The notes below the pieces were generated by a model. The model was given only the letters and a program-made list of their open reading frames with translations. It did no database searches and was not told the origin of the DNA. From Echinicola shivajiensis (GTDB lineage Bacteria > Bacteroidota > Bacteroidia > Cytophagales > Cyclobacteriaceae), in NCBI RefSeq assembly GCF_018642165.1, contig NZ_JAHHZM010000015.1, forward strand, positions 1 to 64,000: a stretch of DNA of 64,000 bases, given 5' to 3'. The number at the start of each line of letters is the position of its first letter. The stretch's first letter is position 1. Of this stretch, positions 1 to 7,010 are shown in pieces. Position numbers and translations under genes: made by a program.

Positions 1-138
1 AGTTTGACTTGTACTTCTGAATCTCAGGCTAGATCGATAGAAAGACATTTAAAAAAGAATAAGTCCAGGAAATATTTATCTAACCTAAAAAAGTACGAAG
101 CCATTGGACGAAGGCTCTTGGAGCAATACAAAGATTAG
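1..138 (+). CDS. GIY-YIG nuclease, C-terminal part (cut by window edge)
   Basis: This is the tail of another copy of the GIY-YIG nuclease that is complete at 258-554; base 1 corresponds to codon 54 of that gene and the nucleotides look identical. It keeps the Glu (E67 in the full copy) that in this family binds the catalytic metal, and ends in the Lys-rich tail. Its TAG stop shares its last base with the first base of the tRNA-like sequence at 138. The N-terminal half, if intact, lies outside the window, so whether this copy is functional cannot be judged. Confidence 0.8.
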   Translation, partial: SLTCTSESQARSIERHLKKNKSRKYLSNLKKYEAIGRRLLEQYKD

Positions 139-222
139 CCTCCTTATCCCGATGGCTATCGGGATGGTAGAGCATTCCGATAGTTATCGGAAAGGTCGTT
201 GGTTCGATCCCGACAGGAGGCT
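138..222 (+). other. tRNA-like sequence with palindromic arms, copy 1
   Basis: The acceptor halves pair (GCCTCCT 138-144 with AGGAGGC 215-221), a normal T-arm is present (GTTGG 198-202, loop TTCGATC, CCGAC 210-214), the variable loop is 5 nt, and TGGTAGAGCA (165-174) is a typical end of a D-arm. The 5' half of the D-arm is replaced by a palindrome (146-165, 8-bp stem) and the anticodon arm by a perfect 18-nt palindrome (175-192, loop only GT if fully paired). No 7-nt anticodon loop can form and the D-stem is broken, so this is unlikely to be a decoding tRNA. Isotype cannot be assigned. It may be a tRNA pseudogene or a tRNA mimic used by the adjacent nuclease element. Confidence 0.7.
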
Positions 223-223
223 C

Positions 224-254
224 AAAAGGACAGTTCAAAAGCTGTCCTTTTTTT
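224..254 (+). terminator. Terminator-like hairpin after tRNA-like copy 1
   Basis: A perfect 10-bp stem (AAAAGGACAG 224-233 with CTGTCCTTTT 242-251), an 8-nt loop and a T-run through 254. It begins two bases after the tRNA-like sequence and ends four bases before the ATG of the next GIY-YIG ORF, so that ORF has almost no leader of its own. Confidence 0.8.
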
Positions 255-257
255 GTT

Positions 258-554
258 ATGTCAATTTTTAAGGTTTACATATTGTACTCAAAATCCATTG
301 ATACTTTTTATTACATTGGTTTCAGCAGTGATCTATCCCAACGAATAGATCAGCATAGGGAGCATGGTATTAAAGGGAGTTTTACCAATAGGGCCGAAGA
401 TTGGGAATTGTATTTAAGTTTGACTTGTACTTCTGAATCTCAGGCTAGATCGATAGAAAGACATTTAAAAAAGAATAAGTCCAGGAAATATTTATCTAAC
501 CTAAAAAAGTACGAAGCCATTGGACGAAGGCTCTTGGAGCAATACAAAGATTAG
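258..554 (+). CDS. Small GIY-YIG nuclease (URI domain), complete copy
   Basis: A 98-aa single-domain GIY-YIG endonuclease. VYIL at residues 6-9 and YIG at 19-21 form the namesake motif, R29 is the expected catalytic Arg and E67 (in SIERHLKK) the metal-binding Glu; the rest is the basic tail usual for the family. There is no extra DNA-binding domain, as in standalone UvrC/Intron-type (URI) proteins. The ATG sits four bases after a terminator T-run and there is no visible ribosome-binding site, so expression probably depends on read-through or a promoter within the unit. The TAG stop overlaps the first base of the tRNA-like sequence at 554. Known: GIY-YIG enzymes include homing endonucleases. 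Inferred: it may mobilise or maintain the 416-bp unit. Confidence 0.88.
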   Translation: MSIFKVYILYSKSIDTFYYIGFSSDLSQRIDQHREHGIKGSFTNRAEDWELYLSLTCTSESQARSIERHLKKNKSRKYLSNLKKYEAIGRRLLEQYKD

Positions 555-638
555 CCTCCTTATCCCGATGGCTATCGGGATGGTAGAGCATTCCGATAGT
601 TATCGGAAAGGTCGTTGGTTCGATCCCGACAGGAGGCT
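554..638 (+). other. tRNA-like sequence with palindromic arms, copy 2
   Basis: Same sequence as 138-222, offset by exactly 416 bases: paired acceptor ends and intact T-arm, with palindromes at 562-581 and 591-608 in place of a normal D-arm and anticodon arm. The GIY-YIG stop codon again shares its final G with the first acceptor base. Confidence 0.7.
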
Positions 639-639
639 C

Positions 640-670
640 AAAAGGACAGTTCAAAAGCTGTCCTTTTTTT
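640..670 (+). terminator. Terminator-like hairpin after tRNA-like copy 2
   Basis: Repeat of the hairpin at 224-254: a 10-bp stem with loop TTCAAAAG followed by a T-run, just before the third GIY-YIG start codon at 674. Confidence 0.8.
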
Positions 671-673
671 GTT

Positions 674-907
674 ATGTCAATTTTTAAGGTTTACATATTG
701 TACTCAAAATCCATTGATACTTTTTATTACATTGGTTTCAGCAGTGATCTATCCCAACGAATAGATCAGCATAGGGAGCATGGTATTAAAGGAAGTTTTA
801 CCAATAGGGCCGAAGATTGGGAATTGTATTTTAGTTTGAGTTGTAGATCAGAAGACTATGATGGTCAAATAGGACTATTTAGTTCAATAATCCCCTCAAG
901 TTATTAA
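674..907 (+). pseudogene. GIY-YIG nuclease, truncated third copy
   Basis: The first ~54 codons match the complete copy with two substitutions (near 794 and 830); the sequence then switches to unrelated DNA and the ORF stops after 77 codons. The catalytic Glu and basic tail are lost, so the protein should not cut DNA. No tRNA-like sequence follows. The break falls within about 7 bases of the 416-bp unit boundary as defined from the window start, so this copy marks the right end of the array. Confidence 0.8.
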
Positions 908-954
908 AAAATTGGACAATCATTAAAAAGAGTAAAGGTGAAGAGGATGAAGGA

Positions 955-1040
955 AGAAGAGGCTGCCTTAAATTGATGTGTCATTGTGATCCTGCCTACC
1001 TCGGGATGACGGATTTACTTATTACAAGACAGCCTCTTCT
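955..1040 (-). terminator. Inverted repeat behind minus-strand lipoprotein gene, with large loop
   Basis: An 11-bp perfect inverted repeat (955-965 with 1030-1040) ends six bases from the stop of the minus gene at 1047 and could act as its terminator. The ~64-nt loop contains a segment (about 982-1013) that looks like an intergenic repeat, with its own imperfect symmetry (ATCCTGCC..CTCGGGAT). The T-run after the stem is weak. Confidence 0.4.
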
Positions 1041-1046
1041 AAGGAA

Positions 1047-1637
1047 TTAATTTGCTGGAGGTAGGAATCCATCCTCTCTCATTTGCTTATAAGATTCATT
1101 GAGAATGTTCTTTACCGTTTTTTCAACAGAACTTGGGTTTACGGTTGAGCTGATACCAGACCATACCAATTCATTTTTTTCTAAAGAGTATAAGCTTACT
1201 TCGATTAGATAATTAGTGTTTTCTTGATAATAGCCTGGGTCGTAGTAGCCACCCCAATAATAACTATACCTGCCATAATATCCACCTGTATAGGAACCCG
1301 GAACATAATTCTGGGTTTTTTCCTTGTCCACTAGTTTTAGAATCAAAACCCCATCAATATTTTGATCTTTCAAGATATTGCCACTTTTTTCTTTGTCCAT
1401 GGATACTTCCTTATTATTGAGGACTTGATATGATGGAACAAAAATTGAATTTTCTCTTGCTAGTTCATCTTCAGCTTGCCTTCTTGATGATTCAGTACTG
1501 GCCATTACTACAGCTAAAATTTTTGAAAATTTGGTGTTTTCCATATTGGCACCGGGTTCTTTCCAAGAACTTACGATTGAAGTGCTGCTTGAACAACTCA
1601 TCATTAGTATCAGAAACAAAATCCATAAGTTTTTCAT
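1047..1637 (-). CDS. Hypothetical lipoprotein
   Basis: A 196-aa protein with a short lipoprotein signal: hydrophobic residues 4-13 followed by MMSC, giving lipidated Cys15. Residues 111-137 are very rich in Tyr and Gly. The C-terminal part (residues ~140-196), with a WSG segment and a helical end, recalls the DUF4136-type layout of its neighbour, but I do not recognise the family with certainty. It lies 32 bases downstream of the DUF4136 lipoprotein gene at 1670-2212 on the same strand, so the two are probably cotranscribed and may act together at the outer membrane. Function unknown. Confidence 0.75.
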   Translation of the reverse strand: MKNLWILFLILMMSCSSSTSIVSSWKEPGANMENTKFSKILAVVMASTESSRRQAEDELARENSIFVPSYQVLNNKEVSMDKEKSGNILKDQNIDGVLILKLVDKEKTQNYVPGSYTGGYYGRYSYYWGGYYDPGYYQENTNYLIEVSLYSLEKNELVWSGISSTVNPSSVEKTVKNILNESYKQMREDGFLPPAN

Positions 1638-1669
1638 AATCTATTAAGGTTAGTTGTTGAAAGAATTTT

Positions 1670-2212
1670 TTATTGGTCTAAATCAGATAATAATTTCTTG
1701 GTCCCTTCTTTGAGGTCTTTATAGGCTCTGTTGTCGTTTTTGGTAATAACTCCTTCAGCAATACCTTGCCACATTAAGTTTTCTGACTTTGCATCTACTA
1801 AGTCTAAAGTAAATGTTCCCTCATTATACCTTCCAACTTCAACTTCCTGGACTTCCCAATGGTAATTTCTTTGTCCAACATAGGTAGGGGGATCACTTCT
1901 AAGGTCAGTTTCTCTTGTTTGTACTTTTTCTTCTAGTACTATGCCAATGTTAACAAGGAGATCAGGAGATATTGTATCTCTTTTCAAGCCAAATTCGCTA
2001 AATTTTTCAGCTATGGCTTCTTTGATCCAATCTACCCGTTTTTCAAATTCAGGCATTTCGTCGATTTCAAGGTCTGTTTGATAAAAATCAAAACTTTCAT
2101 AATTATTGATATTAAAGTTCTCATCTGAAGTAGTGTCAATGACCTTTCCTGCAGAGCAGCTACTGAACAAATAAATTAGAGTAGCGATGGCAAATAGACT
2201 TTGTTTATTCAT
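1670..2212 (-). CDS. DUF4136-like lipoprotein
   Basis: A 180-aa protein with a signal peptide and lipobox FSSC (Cys19). The body matches the DUF4136 pattern: an early FDFY strand, a helix with AIAEKFSEFGL, a central DLLVNIGI strand, an acidic EVEVGRYNEGTFTLDLVD strand pair and the LMWQGIAEG segment. Proteins of this family are envelope lipoproteins without assigned activity. It is first in a two-gene unit with the lipoprotein at 1047-1637. Family assignment rests on pattern recognition. Confidence 0.75.
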   Translation of the reverse strand: MNKQSLFAIATLIYLFSSCSAGKVIDTTSDENFNINNYESFDFYQTDLEIDEMPEFEKRVDWIKEAIAEKFSEFGLKRDTISPDLLVNIGIVLEEKVQTRETDLRSDPPTYVGQRNYHWEVQEVEVGRYNEGTFTLDLVDAKSENLMWQGIAEGVITKNDNRAYKDLKEGTKKLLSDLDQ

Positions 2213-2650
2213 AATATTTTAGTTTGAAACTTGGTAAACAAATGTGACAGGACTTTTATGGTTTGCGGTATTGATATCAATGTTTTCCCAAATAAAATCT
2301 GTAGTGGCCATTGATAAATAAATTAAGGTTTATCAGTTATGTATTACCTAAAAATACGAATAAAACTAGCTGGTGATTGAATTAATAAACTTGATATGCA
2401 AAATATTCATTAATAATTTGGTAAAAATTGGCAGGGTCAATTTTGTTTATCTAATTTTTGAGGAGCTTAATGTTTTTTAATTCTCTTTAGACACATCCCA
2501 ATCGCAGATGTCAGTTTCAAAATTTAGTTTTAATGACATGATTGTCCTGTTCTGAGAAGCCCCAAACCTTTGTTGGCAATACCACTTGTATAAAAGTGTT
2601 TTATCATATTTAATGGTTATTTTAGATTCGTTTTTATAAGACCATACCCT
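2213..2650. other. 438-bp intergenic region
   Basis: The region separates divergent genes. No RNA gene or strong promoter is visible. On the minus strand 2219-2311 encodes a 30-codon ORF (MATTDFIWENIDINTANHKS...) ending seven bases before the DUF4136 gene; it could be a leader peptide, a remnant or chance. TAGATTCG (2623-2630) is a one-mismatch -7 box for the gene at 2651. Confidence 0.4.
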
Positions 2651-5128
2651 ATGAAGCTAAAAATACGATTACTATTTTCTTTTATCTTGATTTCTGTTTT
2701 CGGGCAAGCAGCTGCCGAAAAGATAATACCTCAACCTTCTTCTTATATTTTCCATCAATTATTAAGGTTAAATGAAACCAAAAGGGTGTTATATATTGCT
2801 GCTCACCCAGATGATGAAAATACAAGGTTGATAGCCTATTTAGGAAATAAAGAACATGTTCAGGTGGGGTATTTATCTCTCACAAGGGGGGACGGAGGTC
2901 AGAACCTTATCGGAAAAGAATTGGGTGTTGAATTGGGCATGATAAGAACCCAAGAACTTTTAAAGGCAAGGGAGACTGATGGTGGCCAACAGTTTTTTTC
3001 CAGGGCAATTGATTTTGGCTACAGTAAGAACCCCACTGAAACCCTGAATAATTGGGATAAGGAAAAATTGCTTTCAGATGTTGTTTGGGTGATCAGGAAT
3101 TACCAGCCTGACATTATTATCAACAGATTCAATACCATTCCTGGAACCACTCATGGTCATCATACTACTTCTGCCATTTTATCCACTGAAGCTTTTAGGG
3201 CTGCTGCAGATCCAAAGGTCTTTCCTGAGCAATTAGATAAAGTTGGTGTTTGGGAAACCAAAAGGGTATTTTGGAATGCATATAGTTGGGGGAGGCCCTA
3301 TGAGCCAGGCAATGAAGCAGTTTATCATTCTTTTCCCGTAGGTGAATACAATGATCTTTTGGGTACAACTTACGCTCAGATAGCTGCTGATAGCAGAACC
3401 ATGCACAAATCTCAGGGCTTTGGTTCAACAGCTTCTATAGGTGATTCTGAAGATATAATAGAATTGGTCGATGGAGAAGATTTTAAAAATGATCCCTTTG
3501 AAGGTGTAGAAAGCCGATGGGGTAAAATCACAAATGGTAAAGAAATTCAGGTAGCATTAAATAAGGCAATAACAGATTTTGATTTTGTTCATTTAGATAA
3601 TAATCTTTCCAATCTACTCAAGATAAAAGAACTATTGGATAAAGTCAAAAGTGAAGGAAAGTGGATTAAAGAGAAAAAAGAGCTTATTGATGAGATAGTT
3701 GTGAATGCGCTTGGGCTGAAAATGGAACTTTTAGCAGACAAACAAGAGGCATTTGTAGGAGAAAAGGTAAATGCAACCTTTGTTTTTAATAACCCATCTA
3801 CGATTCCAGTAAAGGTGAACAAAATTGATGTTCAGGACGGAAATCATGATTTGAATACAACAGTTTTAGATAATGAGGTGTTGAGGGAAAGAATGCAAAT
3901 GTCTTTTGACGCGAGTAGCAGGGTTTCTCAGCCTTATTGGATAGAAAATGAACCAGAAGGCAAGCTTTATGATGTTACAGATCAATGTAAGATTGGAATG
4001 GCCTTCAATAAACCAACAGTTACAGCTAAGGTCAGTTTCAATATTGATGGACAGGAATTTCAGGTCGATGTTCCATTGAAATATAAATATAATGATCCTG
4101 TCGACGGGGAGATCAACCAACCATTTGTTTTAATTCCTGTCATTCAACTGAGTATTGAACAAGATCAAGTTTATGCCATTTCTGGCAAACCAGCCATTTT
4201 TAATATTAGTGTGAAATTTAACGATCAGCCTGTTTCTGGAAGACTGGAGCTGGCAGGTTTGCCTCAAAGTGCCTATAAAATTGTTAAGGAAGAGAGCAGT
4301 AAAAGTCCTAATGAAATTACTTATCAGGTCAGCATCAACGGGGATGCGAAAATCGGTAAAACCAGTATTACTGCTCGGTTTAAGACAGATGATGGGAGGA
4401 CTTATGATCAAGGGATTAGGCATATTAATTATAAGCATATTCCAGACTTGACTTATTTTCCAAAGGCTAAGTTTGATTTGATTAAACTTGACCTGAAGAT
4501 CAGCAATCAAAGGATCGCATATATTCCTGGAGCTGGAGATGATGTAGCCCAAGTATTACAGAATTTGGGTTATGCAGTGTCAATTTTAGAAAGTGGAAGT
4601 TTTGATGAAAAAAGACTATCCGGATTTTCAACTGTGATAGTAGGGATCAGGGCTTTCAATGTGAATGAACAATTGGTTGGTCAATTTGGTGAATTAATGA
4701 AATATGTTGAAAATGGGGGGAATTTGATTGTCCAATATAATACCACAGCTTCATTGATGACAGATCAGCTGGGACCCTATCCTTTTGATATTACCCGTAA
4801 AAGGGTGGCTGTTGAAAATTCACCTGTAATGGTGGATTTCAAAGCCCATTCGGTCTTGCAAGGGCCTAATCCTATAAGTATGGAGGACTTTGATGGTTGG
4901 GTACAAGAAAGAGGCTTGTACTTTCCGGATAATTGGGATAAGCAGTATGTTACTCCTATTACGATGAATGACCCAGGAGAAAGTGCAAGTAAGGGAAGCC
5001 TCCTTTTGGCCAAATACGGGAAAGGTACGTATACCTATTCAGGGATCTCATGGTTCAGGTTATTGCCTGCAGGAGTTCCTGGAGCAATTAAACTTTTTGT
5101 CAATCTAATAGAGCAAGGTAATGAATGA
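2651..5128 (+). CDS. PIG-L family deacetylase, large secreted form
   Basis: An 825-aa protein with signal peptide (residues 1-22, ending AAA). The N-terminal PIG-L/LmbE domain shows the zinc and catalytic signature AHPDDE (H52, D54, D55) and the second motif HGHHTTS; family members remove acetyl groups from N-acetylglucosamine-type substrates. A long middle section is beta-rich, and the C-terminal ~200 residues resemble a ThuA/glutamine-amidotransferase-like fold (VIVGIRAFN, YVENGGNLIVQYN). Its stop overlaps a 34-aa membrane protein which in turn overlaps the symporter gene, so deacetylation and Na-coupled uptake of the product are probably one pathway. The substrate is unknown. Confidence 0.85.
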   Translation: MKLKIRLLFSFILISVFGQAAAEKIIPQPSSYIFHQLLRLNETKRVLYIAAHPDDENTRLIAYLGNKEHVQVGYLSLTRGDGGQNLIGKELGVELGMIRTQELLKARETDGGQQFFSRAIDFGYSKNPTETLNNWDKEKLLSDVVWVIRNYQPDIIINRFNTIPGTTHGHHTTSAILSTEAFRAAADPKVFPEQLDKVGVWETKRVFWNAYSWGRPYEPGNEAVYHSFPVGEYNDLLGTTYAQIAADSRTMHKSQGFGSTASIGDSEDIIELVDGEDFKNDPFEGVESRWGKITNGKEIQVALNKAITDFDFVHLDNNLSNLLKIKELLDKVKSEGKWIKEKKELIDEIVVNALGLKMELLADKQEAFVGEKVNATFVFNNPSTIPVKVNKIDVQDGNHDLNTTVLDNEVLRERMQMSFDASSRVSQPYWIENEPEGKLYDVTDQCKIGMAFNKPTVTAKVSFNIDGQEFQVDVPLKYKYNDPVDGEINQPFVLIPVIQLSIEQDQVYAISGKPAIFNISVKFNDQPVSGRLELAGLPQSAYKIVKEESSKSPNEITYQVSINGDAKIGKTSITARFKTDDGRTYDQGIRHINYKHIPDLTYFPKAKFDLIKLDLKISNQRIAYIPGAGDDVAQVLQNLGYAVSILESGSFDEKRLSGFSTVIVGIRAFNVNEQLVGQFGELMKYVENGGNLIVQYNTTASLMTDQLGPYPFDITRKRVAVENSPVMVDFKAHSVLQGPNPISMEDFDGWVQERGLYFPDNWDKQYVTPITMNDPGESASKGSLLLAKYGKGTYTYSGISWFRLLPAGVPGAIKLFVNLIEQGNE

Positions 5129-5225
5129 ACCATCGGTAAACTGGAATAAATTATATGCCCTATTAATACTGGTCTTGGCCGGCTTGATACTTTTGTTTTA
5201 TACCATTACCAAATATTATTCATGA
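5121..5225 (+). CDS. 34-aa single-span membrane protein coupled to symporter
   Basis: This ORF is too short for usual gene callers. It starts at an ATG eight bases before the end of the PIG-L gene and its TGA overlaps the symporter ATG (ATGA), the signature of translational coupling on both sides. The product has a polar N-terminus with a Trp-Asn-Lys segment, one hydrophobic helix (about residues 11-27, LYALLILVLAGLILLFY) and the tail TITKYYS. It resembles small accessory subunits encoded beside transporters. A role in stabilising or regulating the symporter is inferred from position only. Confidence 0.7.
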   Translation: MNEPSVNWNKLYALLILVLAGLILLFYTITKYYS

Positions 5226-6928
5226 GTTATCTTGACTGGATTGTCCTTTTTGGAACCTTGATGGCCATTATCGGTTATGGCGTATACAAAACCTATGGAC
5301 CAAAGGATATGGACAGCTACCTGAAGGGTGGAAACGAACTTGGATGGTGGACTATAGGTTTGTCCATAATGGCCACTCAAGCTTCTGCTATTACCTTTTT
5401 GAGTACACCTGGACAGGCTTATCAAGATGGGATGCGGTTTGTACAGTTTTATTTTGGCTTGCCTATAGCTATGATAATCCTATCTATAACCTTTCTTCCT
5501 ATATATTATAAGTTAAAGGTTTACACAGCTTATGAATTTTTGGAATCAAGGTTTGATTTAAAGACCAGAACACTTGCTGCCTTTTTGTTTTTGATCCAAA
5601 GGGGATTAGCAGCAGGAATAACTATTTATGGACCAGCCATAATTCTTTCTACTTTACTGAATTGGAACCTGACCTTTACCAATGTTTTTATTGGCTTGGT
5701 GGTGATAATTTATACAGTTTCAGGAGGTACCAAAGCTGTTTCCATAACGCAGAAACAACAAATGACCGTTATGATGGGTGGGATGATACTAGCAGGGATT
5801 TTGGTGATCAATATGCTACCTATTCCTTTCAATGATGCCATGCATGTGGCTGGAAAGATGGGGAAATTGAATATTGTCAACTTTGAGTTTGATTTGGGTG
5901 ACAGGTATAATTTCTGGTCAGGTATTACTGGTGCTTTGTTCTTGTTCTTGTCTTATTTTGGCACTGATCAATCTCAGGTACAAAGGTACCTTAATGGGCG
6001 ATCTTTGAAGGAAAGCCGGATGGGGCTAATTATGAATGGTTTTTTGAAAGTCCCCATGCAGTTCATCATCTTGTTTATTGGGGTAATGGTATTTGTGTTC
6101 TATCAATTTTACGAACCACCTATCTTCTTTAATAAGGTCCAGACAGAAAAATTGTCCAAAAGTGAATATAAGGATGATTTTCGCCAACTTGAAAAAGCCT
6201 ATTCTGATGCGTTTGAAGAAAAGAATTCAGCCATATATTCCATGATTGAAGCGGAAAACTCAGGAGATGAAGGCAAGGTAGAAGAATTGAAAGTTCAAAT
6301 AGACAAAAGCCAACAAAAGCAGGAAGCTATAAGAGGTGATGTAAAAGAGTTGATACTTAAAAATGAACCAAAAGCCGAAACCCGGGATACGGATTACGTG
6401 TTTATGCGTTTTGTAATGGATTATCTGCCTTCAGGTGTGGTGGGGCTTTTATTTGCAGTAATATTTTCAGCGGCTATGTCCAGTACTGCTTCAGAACTCA
6501 ATGCTTTGGGATCTACATCCACTGTGGATATTTACAAACGTTCTATTAATAAAAACAAGTCAGAGAGGCATTATACGCTTTCGTCTAAATTACTCACTGC
6601 AGTTTGGGGAGTGTTTGCGATTCTTTTTGCTACATATGCAACATTGTTTGAAAACCTGATTCAAGCTGTGAATCTATTGGGCTCACTTTTTTACGGAACC
6701 ATCCTAGGTATATTTCTAGTAGGGTTTTATATGAAATGGGTGAGGGGGAATGCGGTTTTTATAGCTGCATTAATTACGGAGGTGATCATATTATTGATCC
6801 ATTGGAAAAATGGCAGTGAGTTTCTAGGTATAAGTATTGATATTGGCTATTTGTGGTACAATGCTATAGGTTGTCTGTTAGTAATGGGGCTTTCAGCAGT
6901 GATTCAGCTTTTCAATTCGAAGGACTAA
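5222..6928 (+). CDS. Sodium:solute symporter (SSS family)
   Basis: A 568-aa polytopic inner-membrane protein of the sodium/substrate symporter family. The N-terminus shows the expected GGNELGWWTIGLSIMATQAS region (TM1-2) and a later SGGTKAVSITQ segment typical of the family. Between two membrane blocks, residues ~298-390 form a highly charged, probably coiled-coil insertion rich in Glu, Lys and Gln, absent from standard SSS proteins; the membrane region resumes at GVVGLLFAVIFSAAMSSTAS. It is coupled to the 34-aa protein and the PIG-L deacetylase upstream and probably imports a sugar-like product. A terminator follows. Confidence 0.9.
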   Translation: MSYLDWIVLFGTLMAIIGYGVYKTYGPKDMDSYLKGGNELGWWTIGLSIMATQASAITFLSTPGQAYQDGMRFVQFYFGLPIAMIILSITFLPIYYKLKVYTAYEFLESRFDLKTRTLAAFLFLIQRGLAAGITIYGPAIILSTLLNWNLTFTNVFIGLVVIIYTVSGGTKAVSITQKQQMTVMMGGMILAGILVINMLPIPFNDAMHVAGKMGKLNIVNFEFDLGDRYNFWSGITGALFLFLSYFGTDQSQVQRYLNGRSLKESRMGLIMNGFLKVPMQFIILFIGVMVFVFYQFYEPPIFFNKVQTEKLSKSEYKDDFRQLEKAYSDAFEEKNSAIYSMIEAENSGDEGKVEELKVQIDKSQQKQEAIRGDVKELILKNEPKAETRDTDYVFMRFVMDYLPSGVVGLLFAVIFSAAMSSTASELNALGSTSTVDIYKRSINKNKSERHYTLSSKLLTAVWGVFAILFATYATLFENLIQAVNLLGSLFYGTILGIFLVGFYMKWVRGNAVFIAALITEVIILLIHWKNGSEFLGISIDIGYLWYNAIGCLLVMGLSAVIQLFNSKD

Positions 6929-6956
6929 CTATCTAAGATTTATCACTTATCCATAA

Positions 6957-6997
6957 ATAAAAAAGACCACGATCATCACAATCGTGGTCTTTTTTAC
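6957..6997. terminator. Bidirectional terminator
   Basis: A perfect 13-bp stem (6961-6973 with 6981-6993) with a 7-nt loop, flanked by an A-run on the left and T-run on the right. It lies between the converging symporter gene and the DUF2911 gene and can serve both. Confidence 0.92.
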
Positions 6998-7010
6998 TGA
7001 AAATAGCTTC

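Larger units (their letters stand above)
1..839 (+). repeat. 416-bp tandem repeat (GIY-YIG ORF + tRNA-like + hairpin)
   Basis: Positions 1-416 and 417-832 appear to be the same sequence in register (period 416); a third copy begins at 833 but matches for only about 7 bases before it diverges. Each unit holds, in order, the C-terminal part of a GIY-YIG ORF, an 85-nt tRNA-like sequence, a terminator-like hairpin and the start of the next GIY-YIG ORF. By eye the only differences are two substitutions in the last ORF copy (near 794 and 830). Such identity implies recent duplication or gene conversion. The array may extend left of the window. Confidence 0.93.

Noticed and set aside
138-222. A normal functional tRNA gene
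   Set aside because: The anticodon arm is an 18-nt palindrome that cannot give a 7-nt loop and the D-stem cannot pair; only acceptor and T-arm are intact.
1-839. CRISPR array
   Set aside because: The repeat unit is 416 bp, contains an ORF, and has no short direct repeats with unique spacers.
1430-1639. Plus-strand ORF of 69 codons
   Set aside because: It lies antisense to the lipoprotein gene at 1047-1637, has no recognisable domain and its composition fits a shadow frame.
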